Assembly (NCBI GenBank): GCA_948470475.1 | Contig: OX419338.1 | Location: 12,448,247 to 12,512,246, forward strand | Origin: Galaxea fascicularis | Taxonomy: Eukaryota; Cnidaria; Anthozoa; Scleractinia; Euphylliidae | DNA: 64,000 nucleotides | Direction of reading: 5' to 3' | Shown here: piece after piece, positions 25,701 to 38,000 of the stretch | Position numbering within the stretch: position 1 is the stretch's first letter | Layout: each line of letters starts with the position of its first letter | The notes under the pieces: model-generated | Databases searched by the model: none | Told to the model about the DNA's origin: nothing | What the model saw: the letters and a program-made list of their open reading frames with translations, nothing else | Made by a program: the position numbers and the translations under genes

Positions 25701-28700
25701 CAAAGCGGCCATGTTGGTAGTCAAAACAATACAATTTTGTTTTGCAGAATTCGTATAAAAATAAAGTTTAGTTCCCAGCGGAGAGAGAGACTATTGTTCT
25801 TTACCACCAACATGGCCGCCATGACGTCACATGCAATCCAGCAATTACAGGGTAAAAAACACGAATGATTTTCTTTTATCATTTAAGGCCGTGGCGAACG
25901 AGGACTCATTGTTGCGGACACATTGTTGCCGGCACAAATGTTTCCCCGTTTACCCGCGCGCGCAACATTTGTTGCGGACACAAATTTTGTGTCCGGGACG
26001 CAAAAATGTTACTGATTTTGTTCAGAAACATTTTGAGTCCGCAACAAATGTTTCCCAGTTTGCGCAGCCCAAGAAACATCACGAGCAACAACGTGTCCGC
26101 AACAATGTGTTCTCGTTTGCCACGGCCTTTACAAACACACTACGTCGGATTTTATTTTCTTCTACAATTAAATAAAGGGGTTTGGGCGGTGTCTGAATCA
26201 CTTCGGGGAGGTCGTTATTTCACTAAGAAAAAGTCAAATGTCTTAAGTAAATACCAACCATTCCTCTTGAGTTAAGCAAAGTCACGGCAAGTTCATCAGC
26301 AAACTTATTGCCGATGTTTTGAGTGGATATCATGTCCAGTTTACCCCCAACAACTGCCAAGCTTGTCAGGTCAGTGAACCTGCAACCAGGAAAAGAAAAG
26401 AGTCACATTTATGATAATACCGGCACACTGGGAATGGTTTTGATGTCCAGTTCTTATCGGGTTAACATTAGATTCCATCCACCCTAGCCCCTCAGGACAC
26501 TTTCTGGCGTTTACACGATGTAATAAAGCTGACCGAACACTGTCCCTGGGATTCTCCTTTGAGTGGGGAATATTACATCGTGTAAACGCCAGAATGTGTC
26601 CTGAGGGGTTGCGGTGGATGGCATCTAATGTTAACCCATCGGGTAACATTAGATTCCATCCATCGCAGTCCCTAATATTAACTTTTTCATCGTATATGGA
26701 TGCAACGGTCCATGGCGAATGACTTCAAAACAATCGTTTTCCTCTTCAACTGGAAAGGGTAATGGGAGAAGTTCGCCAAAAGCCCGAACTCGCGAGATAA
26801 AGACCGTGGAAAGCATGAATCCTCGAACGCACGCGTGTGGAGTATACGATAAGCTTCAGTCTCGGATCCACTATCTCGATCGTTCATAACTTTTACATGT
26901 GCGTTTGACGACGTCGTCTGCTCGTTAAAACATAGTACGAGAGATTTGTGGCATTTTGACCCCGAAAATTATTGCTAACTACAGTTTAAAACAATAGGAA
27001 TATTTCAAAAACTTGCACTAGTTTACAAAGATTTATACTTGCTGTATCTGCCAGGTGACCAGAAGCGATTTTTTAAATGCACATAATATGTGCAACAAGG
27101 ATACAGCTATATGCTTCCAGAAAGATAACGAATAGAACACTATATGTAGCTGCAGAAACCAGGACACGCATTGGAGAGCGATTCTCTGACTGAAACTGCG
27201 AGAATCACCCAAACACTAGATTACTGTGCGTCTCCAGTTAAGTTTCTCCAAGTATTTATGATTATATAATTACTTTGATATAATCCTGCGGCACATGTAC
27301 TGGTTAAGCAGAAAGATGTCTCCACTGACTGTTGCACACACAGTAGCACCATCACTACACACCACTTTACTGATAACAACATTCTTATCTGCAACACCAC
27401 TGACCTGAAAATTTCAAACAAAAAACGGGATTTTTCTAATGAACGGCAGTGGCAGATCCAGGGTAGGGACCCACCCTCTCCCCCCCCCCTCCCCCACTTA
27501 TCTTTGGACCAAGGCCGAGGCCGAGGCGCCTAAAACCGTGAAGGGGCCAAACATTTTTGAAAGCGCTGATCTCCACTGAGAGGGACAGTGATGAACATAC
27601 TCCATATAATGTAAGTCAATATGTGGCTAATCAAGACATTGCCAATAAAACAAGACATTAGACTTAGAAAGATTTGCTGGAACAATTACACCTGTGATGT
27701 TGGTCACTACCCGTTGACAAAGTCTTACTTGCACCGCTCGCTAAAAACAGACTGCCATAAATCTGATGCAGTAGCGACTAATGGTACCTGACGAGGAAGA
27801 GCTTGATATTTGCCCCCTTTAAGATGACCTGTGGGAAAAATATACAATTATCACATCATTAAACCATTTACACATTCTATACATGCGTACAGTTAAAGTA
27901 AGGCTGCGTTTACCCGGGGTGACTTTCATCCCGGGGTGAAATTTGATTTTGTTTACATGGCTGATTTCACCCAGGTATGAAAGGAAAACAGTTTGATCCC
28001 GGGATGAAATCAATGTCGAAAGCTACCTCGGTGTTTTTGGTCAGCACCTATCAAAACATCATGGCGCTTTCGAGACGAAAGAAGGGCCTCTTGCTCACAA
28101 GCTTGAACATCATGCTAAGCTCAGTTGCTGTGCTGTTACAAATGCAGTCCATTCTTCTGCTTCAGTTATACATGCAACATACATATAAACAGCAAGCAGC
28201 TTTTCTTTATATGTACAGTTATGATCATTCACTACTGGTCATACGTAGGGAAGCACAGAGAAATGTCATTTCGGCCCGGGACAGAAAAGAATCAAGTGTT
28301 TACATGGATTTTTGATCCCGAGATGAAATTTTGTTCCAGTGCTGAGGACCGGGATGAAATCGTCCCGGGATGAGCAAATTTCACCCCGGGATCATGTAAA
28401 CACCAAAAGCCAAATGACCAGACACCGAGGTTCTCTCATGTAAACAGCGCCTAAACCATACATTAATGATGAACATCTGACAGAAGCACGTGCAGCAAAC
28501 AGATTTATTCATAATAGCGTGCAATGGATACGCAATGAAGTCCTGTGTTTCACTTGAAGTAAAAATAAAACAGGATCATAATGAAACAACAGAGATATAA
28601 ATTTGGAGCCCAGTTTTCGGGGTGAAGCAGAGCTTCTTTAGCATGAGGTTGTTTAACTTCCTCCTGTTTATATTATGTACTTGCCTCCCACCCAACCCCA

Positions 28701-31700
28701 GTTTGTATTCTCTACTGCATTGACAGCTGGACTGCAGTCCACTTGAGACTGTACTGTAACCAGCTGTCCAAAGCAAGGTTACCATATACAGCATTGGTGT
28801 TACCTAGTTGTCCAGCATTCAAGCCACAGCTGTACACCTGATTTTGTGTAAAAAATACTGAATGATAACGTCCTGCTGCTGCTCCAATGATCACCTTGCC
28901 CCTCCAAGATTTCACTTGCACCTGTTAATGAATGACAGTTGGAATCAGCCCTACCAGATCGAAAGCATCCACCACTGAACCAATAATTCAGAGTACAATA
29001 ATTCAGGGTACTGCATTTCAGTACCAAAAATGTAAATATTCTATCACAGTAGATTTCACATGCGTGGGGATTGACAAATGCATGTCCATAAAGACTGAAA
29101 GTGGCCACGTGCTAGCACTGACTATGGCAATGAGCAAAGGGTGCACAATGCCTCCCATTATGAAGACCCCTTCTGGCTGGGAACATTAACTCTTCAACCT
29201 GTTTTGTAATCTGAAGACACTCACTCAGAATATTATGAATGTATACTTGTATAGCAATAACAAATTACAACAGAATAGAACACAACTTACAATACAATCT
29301 TATTAAATATTTTCATGCATATTCTCTGCACTGTTCTTCTCAAACTCATTAATAATTCATCAAGTTAAAACAAAGGAAATCACAACCGTGAAGGGGGTTT
29401 GGATACCCGGTCTTAATTAGCATAGATTTTGACGATTTTACTTCTCCGTTAATTCCTTAGTTTTTGTTTCAATTGAGAAGATATATCAAACACTCGAGAC
29501 AGTGTTTCATCGGCCATCCAAACAGCTAGAATTTCGTCAAAATACTCCGCTACGCGTCGTATTTTCAACTCTCTTCTCTGTGTTTGGATATCCCGATGAA
29601 ACACTGTCTCTCGTGTTTGATATATTACTTCAAACGTTTTCTTTGGTAATGATGATGAAAATCTATTAAACAATCAAGTCCTTTGTAATACTTGTTGATC
29701 ATTTCCTATTTCCTCACAAACCTTGTGTTTGATTGAGCAGTGTTTGTATAAGGACAAATTAAACATTAGACACTCTTGGGTGTTAATGGGTAAAGGGGAG
29801 GTTAAATATTTTATTGACATGTGAAGGGCACCTTTTCTAGCTGTGAAGCTGACGCTAACCGCTTATTTAGACAACTCGATTGGAAAGACTTGAGCATTCA
29901 ATTTCAAAGACAGAAAGCCAAGTCTTTAAAATGGTCTTGTTCCTGAATATTATTTTATCCTCTAACTTGGTTAAACGAAATGAAACACGTTACGCCCTGA
30001 GTGACTCTGTTAACAAACTATTTGTCCCATTTCCGCTAACTAATTTCATGAAAAACAGCTTTAGTTATAGCGGAGCAGTTCTCTGGAACAGCCAGCTTCC
30101 CCGTGATGTGAGAGGAGCTAAATCTCTAAGTCAATTTAAACTATTAGTTAATATTCATTTTTAATGTCGGAGTATAAACGGCATTCATAAAAAACAGGTT
30201 TTAGTTAGATTAGTTATAGTTAGTTTTTGCATTTTGTTTAGGATAGTTATGTTATTTCTCATTTTTATACTCCTGATGGATTTTTAATGTGTTTAAATTT
30301 ATAAAGAACTATTCTATTCTATTCTATTCTTCTATTCTGCCATACCATTTTAGGCAAGAGGCATTCCTTTGGAGCAGGTGAGTGTCCCAATTGCTGAGAG
30401 TCATTCAAACCAAATGTGTACACTGTACCACTGAAAAACAATAATTATTAACAAACCAAATATTGGTGACTAAAATTAATGACAATCATCTCTCACAAGT
30501 CTTAAACTGTTCACTTGTGGTAAGAGAGCTTTTCTAATCATCTTATCAAACTGGTAAATCAATCAGTTGACCAAATCAATAGTGTTAAGTATAATTATCA
30601 TCAATTAATTTCTTGATGGCTGAGTCAACTGTTTGTCTCTTCAACTGGCGATAGTGTCAACTGGTTGAGAATCAATATACAGGTATGTACCACTATGGTC
30701 GGTGGCAAGGTGATTGGTGCCTTTTGATCCCCACTCAATCTGTTGTTGTTTGGAGTATTTAGAACCCTGTCATTCAGATTAGTGATTGTTCCCTCAGCAG
30801 TCCACTTTGGTACCGATTGACTGTTGTTGTTTTTGATCATGGGTTCCACACCTCGGGAATTTCACCATGACCGCTGTTGATGTTGTCAGGGTGAAGTCTT
30901 ATCTGAATACATGTAGCCCCTTTATGGGAATATCAAAGTTGGTCACGGTCAGTAAACTTAAGGTCATTCCCCAGAAATAAAAGTCGCAATAGATTTTATT
31001 TGAAACTTTGCCGGGTGGCTGTCAACGTCAAGAACATCAAAGAAATGCAATAAAAAGAGAGGGTTTCCATGTCCGTTTTCATGCTTTGAGGCTTAAAGTT
31101 ATACCAACTTTGGTACACTGTTAGCACAGTTTAAGTTGATAGCCAAAAGTGGTCTGAGACTCTATATTTACAAAAACGGGACTGAAGCAATGGGATATAG
31201 GTTTTATTTTGTCAAAATCACATCATGGTCGAAGTTTAACATCTTAAAAGAGCAGAAAAAATGAATTAATGAAAAATTAGTCGTGTTTTTTTTGCCGCTG
31301 TGCTTTACCATTGAAGCTTCAATGGTATCATCGTAAAGGAGATCTTCCATGAATAATGAAAAACTAGACAATATATAATTCTTCAAATCTGGATATGTCA
31401 AGGAGAATTGCATTTTCTTTCAATAACATTATGAGAAATAAAAAGCATAGGTCCCCATACTCGTTTGGGAGAAAATCATCATTTACCTATTTCTAGGACA
31501 TCAGTCCTTCAGAAAACCTGCAGTGTTTTGAACATGCACGTGTTCATGTGTGCATTGCTGATGCAAGAAATTATGTGCAGTTAGGATGTGCAATGCAATT
31601 CAGAGGAATTACCTCAATTAACGGCGAAGGATTGAGTTTAAGCAAGCAGTATGTCTCTATCATGTTCCTGAATAGACCTCCCCATTTATCCAATATAAAC

Positions 31701-34700
31701 CTTACCAATAAAACTTTAAATAAACAGGAATTGCATATCCTTACAATGTGCATCAGTTTTTTGTACTTACTCCTCTGTAACTACCACTGTATGATCCTGA
31801 CCAGCAGCAATGTAAATGCACTTCACTTGCCTAAGAGCAGTCACCACATGTGGCTCCTGCAACAAAATAACACAGAAGTCACTTACACTTGTTATTACTT
31901 ACACAATTGTATTATGCACAAATTACATAGCCAGACCTATTTAAGGTTACCATATACCCTCAGGGGTGTCTCGTCTCCAAGTGATGTACATGTACAATGT
32001 AACGTATCCAGTTACAACTGGATACTACAACTGTGGATACCTGAACCGCATATCAAATTAAAGCTTATAGAGCTGGCTATCACACTATTCCAAGAATTTT
32101 GAACTAAAATTAATTGTTCAAAGCTACAAGTCAAAGCAAATTTTGTCTTTCATTAATTTAATTTGTTCCTCAGTTTCTGGACCCAAAGCACTAAAAAACT
32201 TGTCTGCGTTTTGCCATACTCATTTACAGCTGTACAGTGAAAAGTCATAGCACATTTAGCACATTTTCACAGAATATTAAATTTTTTCCAATAAAATTAT
32301 TTTTTTTACCCCCTACTTAAACCAAAAAGTCCAAATTTAAAGAAAATTTCCCATCTGAAGGTATATCGTAGGGCTTCAGAGGGTCGTGACCCAGTTATTT
32401 TTAAATGATTGGCTTGAAACAGAAGTCAGACCAAATGAAGTAGAAAAGGTACAAATGTACATATGTGCAACAATTTCACAGAAGATTGTGCTACATGTTA
32501 GATTAAAGAAAAGCTCTAGAAGGATATAAAAAGAACGTTCAATTTACCAGAATAGTCTCCTCATTGCCATGCCCCAGTCGACCTCCTCTACCATGACCAC
32601 AAGTGAAAACTCTACCATCAGCACTCAGGAAAACAGAGTGAAACTTACACATCACAACCTTTGACAGGTGTGTAAGCAAAAAACGTAGTTTGTAATAAGA
32701 AACTTATGCATGGACATTTAAAATGATCAAATGGCCCACATGGTCTGGCAGAGCTCAATGTCTGCATCATGAAAATAATATTATTATTTAGAAGTACCTT
32801 TTACCACCCCACTGCAGAATTGAACTGATGACAAATATTTTTGCAAAATAAACAAAAATCTTCCTAGTGCATACAGACCCTTAGTGAATTTTTGTGTGAC
32901 ATCAATCACAATAATATATTGATAGATAAGAGTCATTCACGATAAATTATTGTTTGATTGACAAAGAAAAGATTATTTTCTTTGTCAATATAAAAACAGT
33001 CAGAATAATTTAAAATGAATGACCCTTATCTATTGTGATTCAAGGAGACGGACCAATCACCTTGTACTGTATGTTGAGGTAGTTAAAAGATTAGGTTTTG
33101 TTCCAACAAAGAAGAGTAGCTCTTACACACCAGTTGTAAAACTGAATACTGGGAGAGGTTATTACTGTAAAAGTTTGTAAAACTCAATTGACTGTGATGA
33201 TAGAACTGAGTTAGACTCAGATTCCTAGTGAATTGGGCAAAGTTTAGCAAACGAGGACAACCTATTGTGTAAACACTATTACACAAGTGAAGCCTTGCAC
33301 AACTGACAAGGGGGTCTTTGATACGGAAAAGTGTGAAGTGGTGTTAAAAACGCCATTGTCTACAAAATAATGGGATGTACAGCTGTACATGTACATGTAT
33401 GTATAACTCACTTACCTCTTTGATGAAAAGTTTTGCATCTCCATGTACACATTCCAGAATTTCAGGTGCATGTCTTGTGCTTTCATCTCTGTGGCCAAGA
33501 GTAAAGTTGGTGTTTGATCCCCAGGTAAAGAGCTCCAAGGGGTAATCTTTGGAAAGGAATGAAAAATTACAGTCAAAATACTCAGCGCCTGCTGCCTATT
33601 ATTCGAGGATAGTTTTGATTAACTGTAAATGGACCGCATTATTCATCTCAAACTTTCAAATTTAATTTGAATATTGCAATCATCTAACCGCAGCCCGAGT
33701 GTGACCTCATATGAACTATCAATTGTTGATTGGTTTGGGTTGAACACTTCATGTGGTGTTCACATGTGAACAGCGCATGAATGATAGAATCAGCTATGCA
33801 AATGAACTGTCTGGCAACAATGCAAAGGGTACGGTGCTTTCCGACATAGCTGCCCCAAGCTGTGGGAGGAGCCTTTCCAACATAGCCACCCCAAGCTGTT
33901 GGAGGAGCCTTTCTGACATGGCAAAGTCACAAGCCGAGCCTTTTGGTGCATGCCAGGAGCCTTTCTAATGTAGACTGTAGATGAGTAATTGGCTGAACTA
34001 CAGAATACTGTACATGTAACTGACTTAGCAGTCTTACTGGCTGAATAACTAACTGACTGATACTGTAGAAGTTTAACCGACTAAATGACTGATTGTCTAT
34101 CTGTCTGTCTGTCTGTCTACATGCATCTGTCTGTGTCTGACTGACAGACTTAATGGCTGTTTTACTTTGATTTACTATTTAAAAGATCATGACTGTCCAA
34201 TTGAATAGCTGACTGACTGAATAATTAGCATTGTACAGTACCGCTCAAAAGTAAGTTACCAGCTCTCGTCTCTCTTCTCGCGAGACGAAAGTCTCGTCTC
34301 GCAAGAGCCAGTGAAGCGTATATTTTGGAATAAATTACAAGCAATTGGCTTGCGAGGAAACGATTAATTTCTTGCTAATACAGCATGAAGAGGTTTTGAA
34401 TTGAAGCTTGCGTCGCTTTTTTCAACATTATCATTACATACGAAGAACTTTAATGGCATTGGAATTATGAAAAGAAGAAGTTACGTGTCTGAAGAAACGA
34501 ATGTCAAGACCTTCACGAAGTATTGTGTAACGTTGCGTCGCACCGGTTGGTGAAACACATGTAGTTTTAGGCTCTTAGCGTGTTGAATTTCCATGTTACA
34601 TACGTGCGAGCGAATTGAAACGAAACTTTCTTTGCAAGATCGGTACTTTCGCCAGAATTGAAGAAGCTGATCCGTTATGGAAAGCGCTTGGTAAAGTTTC

Positions 34701-35050
34701 AATCTTTCTCCGATTACTCAGTTATTCGTTGGTGCATCGAAGTTGCATTTCGTGCCTGTGCAAATCCATTGAACTGGAATTCATTGTTCTCATTACTAAT
34801 GCAGAAACTTAAACTCGAACTTAGATTTTGCCATTACAGACGAAAAGTTTTGAATGTAAGTACCCGTAATCGAAACATCAACCAGTGATAAAATCACTTT
34901 GCAAATTGTTTGTTTGTGACTTTGTATAGGTAATCACATGATTCCGAGTGCAATTTGGAATAAATAAGCACGAGTAATTTTTTCAAAGACCAACAAAATT
35001 GCACGAGCCCGTAGGGCGAGTGCAATTTGTGGTCTTTGAAAAATTTACGA

Positions 35051-35086
<36 letters not shown>

Positions 35087-38000
35087 GTGATTACTAACTA
35101 CTTAATAACCGAGAATGAGGTCGTTACGGGAAAATCTCAAACTGAGGCCTTGCCGTATTGACCGAGCGATAGCGAGGTCAATACAGCTAGGCCGAGGTTT
35201 GAGATTTTCCCGTAACGACCGAACGGTCGAGGTTATTAAGTTGTTTATTATATGGCTAACATAACGGTTCTAAGGGAGACAAAAATTAGTTCAAGCGCAA
35301 GTCGTCGCTTCACGGTAATCTATTCATTAATTTTTTCCAAACTCAGGTCAAACGTTTCACTAACAGTTTTCCTGGTCGTGTTTTCAGTTTTTTGCTCTAG
35401 AGGCACCAATTTTCAATTTAAATAAAACAAATGTGGCTTTTGGATGACTTTTTGTTGGTTTTGTTCCTAATTTGCATAATCCGTAATCGGCCCGTGGGCA
35501 TTACGGGAGAATAATGCCCTAGCGCTTCGCTTCGCTTAGCCAATCAGAGCGTGCGTTATATCGCATACAAACACTAGCCATATAATAATTATTAATAATA
35601 CACTTGAAAAAATAGACTACTTATAAACCTTCAAGCCCATACCTTGACTACTGAGGTACGCAGAAGGCATTGCCCTCGATCTTCCGAAACTTGGAGAAGC
35701 TTCGAAAATATCCGGAGATCACCGGAAGTGTTCGGTAATCTTCGGTAATCTTCGGGTAATCTTCGGAGGCGTCCGGGTGATCGTCGGAAGCATTCGGGTG
35801 GTCTTCGGAAGTGCTCGGCGATCTTCGGAAATCTTCGTGTGGTCTTCGGAAATCTTCGGAAGGTTTCGCACGATATTCGGCGGTCTTCGAAATACATCGG
35901 TTGGTCTTCTGAAGTCTTTGAGTCTTCGTTTTAACTTCGGAAATCTTCGTTGTAATTTGCACTGGTGTTACACTTTTTTGCACTTTGTTACACTTGAACT
36001 GCACTGCTCTCAGCCAATCACAATCGAGTAATTTTTTCAAGTGTATTATTAGATTACATAACAAATCGAAAACGTGACTAACTACACGTTTGATAAAAGG
36101 TCTAGATTTCTCAGCATATAAGTATTTTCTGTTAGCAGTTTTGTATCTCCGAGAAAAACTACCAAAGAGTTTTTAAAAATGCGTTTTTGCTGAGGTGTGC
36201 GTAATTCCCGGCGGACACCGAATGAAAGCAAACTGTAACAGCGCCGCCGTGAACAATATGGCTGAGAAAAGTGTTTTGGAAATAAAGATCTTTGAAATTT
36301 AATAAGACTGCGTGCATGTTGTCTTACCAGCAGTGGAAGCTACATTGTGGCTAAATTTCAGCTCGTTTGTGCTCTCTTGAGGTAAGACATTACAGCTTTG
36401 GAAAAAGTGTCCGGAAATAGGGCAACTACATGTAACTGTACGCGGCAGCAATCCAATTCAGTTCAGTCGATTGATAGAAATTGTGGAAACAAATGATGCT
36501 TTTAAACATAATCTAGATTTGAAAGAGTGTCCTAAACAAGTGTTTACCCAGTAAAAGAAGCCCACTGTAATCCATTAAAGATTAGTTGTGTTACTGAACA
36601 CGCTAAGAAGCAGAGAGTCACCAACGCCCTTCGATCGGCGATTTCGTCGACATTGAAAAATGCGAATGACACAAAAGCCGAGAACGGTTTGTATGAGTTT
36701 GCTTTCAAACATGAAAATTATTAAATATTTTGATCACTGATTTCTTCTACAGTAGGTCTACAAACCTTTCTAAATTACCGGTAAAAGTGAATTTAATAAC
36801 TTCAATATCCACAACTTTCGCTTTATATATTGGCAAAAGAGGACGATGCGATCGATCGGGAAACTTTCATCGTACAAGTTTAAGCACTTTTCCTTAGACG
36901 CATGAACGATGTGAATTCCATTTAAAGAGAAAGATTTGCGGCATATTCTTGGATATGATTTTTGAGCCAAGTAGATTTGAAAAGTTTGAGAGTCAAATCT
37001 CAAATGAACGTGATAAGCAAACAGAGTCCGGCAAACGCTTCGTTTGAGCGTGTGAAATTGTCATGCAAGTTCGCAATACAATAGGCTATTTAAGTCTCGC
37101 GCGAAATTCAAGCAGTGGCACTTACAGTTTTTTTAAGTCCTCGCGAGACGAGACCCTCGTCTCTAGAGACGAGACTCTCGTCTCGCGAGAGGGTGGTAAC
37201 TTACTTTTGAGCGGTACTGTATCTCACTCAATTGACTGAATGACTAACAACCTTACTATTGAAGGTACATGTACAGTACCGCCTGAAACTACGGGACCAT
37301 TTGCCGCGATTTTGCCTCGGTCGAATCGCAGTTTTGATCTGCAGTTTCACCTCGGCAAAACCTAGTCTAACCGCATTAAAAACTTCGGTTTCACCTAGGT
37401 TTTTAAAGGTTGACTTAAGCCGCGGTGAAAGGCAGGACGCGGTTGGGTTTGAATAGGCTACTGTTCGCTTTGTTTTAAAGTTCGTTGAGCGACAATATGC
37501 GAACTGTCGAGTTTAGGTGTGATAAATTCACATGTAAATATTTGAAAGAAGTCTGCATTGGAGGTATCACTCAGAAGGTAAATAAAAAATCACAGTCATA
37601 GCATATACAGGATTATTGACCAACAACTGTGGCGGAAAAACCTTTCAGTATGCGTAGCTTGAGACTGGCTCATGTCCTGAATAAAATAGTTCGAAATCAG
37701 CGCATTCCGGATTGATCGGTATCGCCGCGAATAAAACATACTTTTGTTTTCAAATAGCCTCAAGCCTCAACTCTCAGTTTTCTGCGCTGAAATGAAGGAC
37801 GTAAAACAAAAATCCTTATTTTTAGCTTATTACTTTAGTGAAATAAATTTTAACTCCAGTTCGAACCGTGTGCGAAACAAACTTGAATGCCTTTCATGTG
37901 TTGAAACTCGCGTTACGTTTTGTGGTCATGTGCTAAATACCGCTTGTGTAAAAACACTTTCGAGATCTCTCACTTTGGTTAGAATACGTTCGGCTTAGGC

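Larger units (their letters stand above)
34236..37219. mobile_element. Tc1/mariner-like element, about 2.98 kb, other elements nested inside
   Basis: Starts CAGTACCGCTCAAAAGTAAG and ends in the exact inverse, each flanked by TA. Just inside both ends are palindromic blocks built of CTCGTCTCGCGAGACGA. I found no transposase frame. The interior holds at least four smaller inverted-repeat elements and a minisatellite. In IBTK intron 2. Confidence 0.85.

Noticed and set aside
27977..28315. 112-codon frame
   Set aside because: Lies wholly inside a MITE with repeated motifs; no protein family features.
31548..32102. 184-codon frame on the plus strand
   Set aside because: It crosses IBTK exon 5 on the other strand and has no recognisable features.
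33837..33966. CRISPR-like repeat array
   Set aside because: The units are contiguous without unique spacers, and the setting is a eukaryotic intron.
35631..36064. Arginine/proline-rich proteins in overlapping frames
   Set aside because: They are translations of the CTTCGG minisatellite; the open frames follow from the repeat unit and exist on both strands.
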